Shown here in pieces: positions 5,620-7,482 of a DNA stretch of 7,482 nt (positions are counted from its first letter, which is position 1; every line of letters begins with the position of its first letter). The notes under the pieces are model-generated. The model was not told the origin of the DNA. It ran no database searches and was given only the letters and a program-made list of their open reading frames with translations. The stretch is from NCBI GenBank assembly GCA_023411575.1, contig JAEYOP010000066.1, positions 1 through 7,482 of the forward strand, written 5' to 3'. Position numbers and translations under genes: made by a program. The DNA comes from Bacillota bacterium. GTDB lineage: Bacteria > Bacillota > Clostridia > Acetivibrionales > DTU013.

Positions 5620-6693
5620 TTACGGGGCCTCGGTGGCGTAGAACGTGAACTCGGCATTACTGGGGGCGTCCATATTTGAATGTGTCCACAGAATAACAGG
5701 GGTTCCTACTTCGCTTTTCTCCCCGGAGGCATTGAGCACCATTCTGGTATCAGTAGACGGACGCAGGCTGTACTTATCCCGGTCTTCTAAGCCGGTATTT
5801 TCGGTGTAGGTGTTCCAAAGATACGGGCTGTTCACCGCCTTTACCCGTACTCCGTCTGTTATGGTGTCAGCGATTCCCAAATACCTTCCGTCGGCCATTT
5901 TCAGGGTTATTTGATTATTTCCTTTGTTTTCAACATATAACTCCCGGGTTCCGTCTGTGGATGCGTTCCAGTAGTTGAGTTCCGCATTTCCCGAAGCGTC
6001 TATGTTTAGAGTTCGCGATTTGTTTGTGCTGTAGTACACATTGAGGCCGTACCAACCGTTTTTTGGAGTTTTGGCAGTACCGGGGGCAGGCTTTGATGGG
6101 TCGTGGGTGGGGATAAAGCGGAACTCTCCATGTTTTGGAGCGTCTAAATTGCCTTGGGTTATCCCATTCCAAGTACGTGCATGTCTCCACATAATAATGG
6201 GGGTTCCGTCGGCCTTTTTCTCCCCTGAGGCATTCATTACATATAAGTCATGCTCCCGTGCACGCAGGCTCCATATATCTTTGTTGTTTTCGCTTGTGAG
6301 TACCCAATGAGAAATATGATGGCCGGCCACACCCTCAATAGCCTTTACCCGGGCGCCGTTTATCCATTTGTCTTCGGTAAAATACTTTGTTGCACCTTCC
6401 TGTGCCTGTTTATATTCCGGGATTTCTAGTCCCAAATATCTTTCGTCCTTGGTCTGCAAGGTAAATCCAGAGGTTCCCCTGAATTGTACAAGAAACTTTG
6501 CGTTTCCTTCTGCAGTATTGGTTTTGTCACGTAATTCCGCGTTGCCATTGGCATCTATATTGAGATAGTTGCCCATAACGCGGAGATAGTACCAGCCGTC
6601 TTTAAGTTCCGCTTTGGCGGCTGTTTCAGTTACCGACAGCAGGGCCAGCGTCATGGACAGGATTATCAGGATGCTCACACATCGCTTTTTCAT
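5620..6693 (-). CDS. Secreted protein with two ricin/fascin-like beta-trefoil lectin modules (prematurely ended)
   Basis: A 357-residue exported protein. Residues 1-28 are a signal peptide: MKKR, a hydrophobic core, and AKA before E29. Two homologous modules follow, about 32-196 and 211-355, joined by a short linker (DPSKPAPGTAKTP). Each opens with a GWY stretch, then LNIDA.GNAEL, an RYLG segment, G.RVKA, a YSLR or WSLR strand, then NASGEK...GTP.I.W.H, and closes with DAP..(A/G)EF.F. This pattern suits a beta-trefoil lectin of ricin-B or fascin type, so it probably binds carbohydrate or a surface; the canonical QxW of ricin is not obvious. The start ATG has AAAGGAGG eight bases upstream. The gene follows, 115 bases downstream, another gene carrying a third copy of the module. 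The TAA at its end is followed in the same frame by a linker and a stalk domain, so the protein is probably truncated. Secretion and module duplication are clear; ligand is unknown. Confidence 0.88.
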   Translation of the reverse strand: MKKRCVSILIILSMTLALLSVTETAAKAELKDGWYYLRVMGNYLNIDANGNAELRDKTNTAEGNAKFLVQFRGTSGFTLQTKDERYLGLEIPEYKQAQEGATKYFTEDKWINGARVKAIEGVAGHHISHWVLTSENNKDIWSLRAREHDLYVMNASGEKKADGTPIIMWRHARTWNGITQGNLDAPKHGEFRFIPTHDPSKPAPGTAKTPKNGWYGLNVYYSTNKSRTLNIDASGNAELNYWNASTDGTRELYVENKGNNQITLKMADGRYLGIADTITDGVRVKAVNSPYLWNTYTENTGLEDRDKYSLRPSTDTRMVLNASGEKSEVGTPVILWTHSNMDAPSNAEFTFYATEAP

Positions 6694-6808
6694 ATGGTTT
6701 TCCTCCTTTAATTATTATTACTTTGACAAAATAAAGTTCAATATTCTCATGCTTTAAATTATCAAAAATTTAATAAGAGAACCAGCAGCGTAATCTTTTT
6801 ATCTCATA

Positions 6809-7482
6809 TCAGTCAGCTTTGATAAACTTAATCTTTGCATGCTCAGGTGCCGAGCCTGTTTTGGACCAAACAATGACTTTTGTACCATTGGCGTTTTTTT
6901 CACCGCTTGCATTAACAATCAGCTTTTGATTGCCATAATCTCTGATTGTACAAAAGGATTTATATTTGTTGATTCGCCATATATGGGTAAGAGCTGCCGT
7001 TTGCAGCTGTGCCCCGTCTTTTGACGATGGCTGGCCGATATTGATCCCGTCATAGGAAATGGTGTACGCAGGTCCACGGTCTTTACTATAGTTTACTAGG
7101 TTTAATGTAAACGGCTTATCAGGTTTATTGTCAGAAAGTTCCAACCATAAAGTACCATTTGCATTCACCGGATAAATGTACTTACCTAATATTTGCATAT
7201 AATAATCACCAGGCTGTAAAATATCACCTGCTTCTTTTGGTATAACATTAACCTCAAATGTATCAACCTTTTTACCGTTATACTGAACTTCAACGGTTTT
7301 TATTCCGCCGGATGTAAATGCTCTGCCCTGCGTCAATTCCACCGTACCCGATGTGAAAAACTTAAGCTTTGAATTATCAACGATGCTGCGAACCCCATTC
7401 TCATCTTGATAATGTACAATAAGACCTTTTATATCGAAACCATCGCCTACCATATAAACTCGGTTCTCCGGATAAGCAATAA
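6809..7482 (-). CDS. Modular surface protein, C-terminal part: Ig-like domain plus beta-trefoil lectin-like module (window edge)
   Basis: The frame is open to the window edge, so the start lies outside; the ATG at 7453 sits inside a domain and has no ribosome binding site. About 223 residues are visible. The first 80 (beginning IAYPENRVYMVGDGFDIKGL and ending GKKVDTFEVNVIPKEAGD) match the bacterial Ig-like Big_3 pattern: a 'VYMVGD.FD..GL.V.Y' opening and a 'G..TVEVQYNGK..TFEV.V' closing strand. The remaining 130 residues (GDYYMQILGKYIYPVNANG to the end) are a beta-trefoil-like module with NASGEKNANGTKVIVW and SAPEHAKIKF, the same signature found twice in the next gene. Such architectures are typical of extracellular or cell-wall proteins, where Ig-like repeats act as spacers. 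It may carry a catalytic or further binding domain upstream of the window. Family calls are by pattern recognition only. Confidence 0.85.
   Translation of the reverse strand, partial: IAYPENRVYMVGDGFDIKGLIVHYQDENGVRSIVDNSKLKFFTSGTVELTQGRAFTSGGIKTVEVQYNGKKVDTFEVNVIPKEAGDILQPGDYYMQILGKYIYPVNANGTLWLELSDNKPDKPFTLNLVNYSKDRGPAYTISYDGINIGQPSSKDGAQLQTAALTHIWRINKYKSFCTIRDYGNQKLIVNASGEKNANGTKVIVWSKTGSAPEHAKIKFIKAD

Noticed and set aside
5620..5622. Programmed stop-codon readthrough
   Set aside because: TAA is the tightest stop and the following GGAGTT is not a known readthrough context; a nonsense mutation or an error is more likely, though not excluded.
5930..6190. Second minus-strand frame inside the lectin gene
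   Set aside because: It is an out-of-frame shadow of the lectin modules, without a binding site or recognisable domain.

Overview
The window comes from a low-GC Gram-positive bacterium, most likely an anaerobic member of class Clostridia. The signs are an HPr kinase/phosphorylase next to murB, strong AGGAGG ribosome binding sites, TTG start codons, and secreted modular proteins that carry a Clostridia-type 'copper amine oxidase N-terminal-like' (stalk) domain. The style resembles mesophilic cellulolytic clostridia of the Ruminiclostridium type, but that is inference. Every gene I can support lies on the minus strand, so transcription runs from high to low coordinates.

Region by region, in transcription order. 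(1) 7482-6809 is the 3' end of a modular surface-type protein, with an Ig-like domain followed by a beta-trefoil lectin-like domain. (2) 6693-5620 is a secreted protein with two more copies of the same beta-trefoil module. Its frame stops at a TAA and then continues open, in the same frame, through a Pro/Thr linker and a complete stalk domain to 5338. This looks like one longer gene cut by a single nonsense codon. (3) 5337-5041 is a non-coding leader region with a likely promoter and an 11-bp inverted repeat just upstream of the next ribosome binding site. (4) 5040-2593 is a membrane-bound, ion-pumping pyrophosphatase of a divergent, lysine-containing (predicted K+-independent) type. (5) 2592-2085 is about 500 bases without a convincing gene but with much structure. 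It holds a cluster of hairpins that could be a structured RNA, two diverged copies of a roughly 50-bp sequence, and a 159-bp nested palindrome. (6) 2084-1125 is hprK, 951-229 is a YcdX-like PHP-domain metal hydrolase starting at TTG, and 180-1 is the 5' end of murB, cut by the window edge.

Functionally the left part is a housekeeping cluster. HprK controls carbon catabolite repression by phosphorylating HPr, and MurB makes UDP-MurNAc for peptidoglycan; linkage of hprK and murB is familiar in Firmicutes. The pyrophosphatase would recover energy from PPi by moving ions across the membrane, which suits an anaerobe with a tight energy budget. The right part is accessory: carbohydrate- or surface-binding modules that appear to have spread by duplication and, in one case, to have begun to decay. 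The most worthwhile items are the in-frame stop, the shared lectin-like module, the divergent pyrophosphatase, and the structured intergenic block at 2223-2575.
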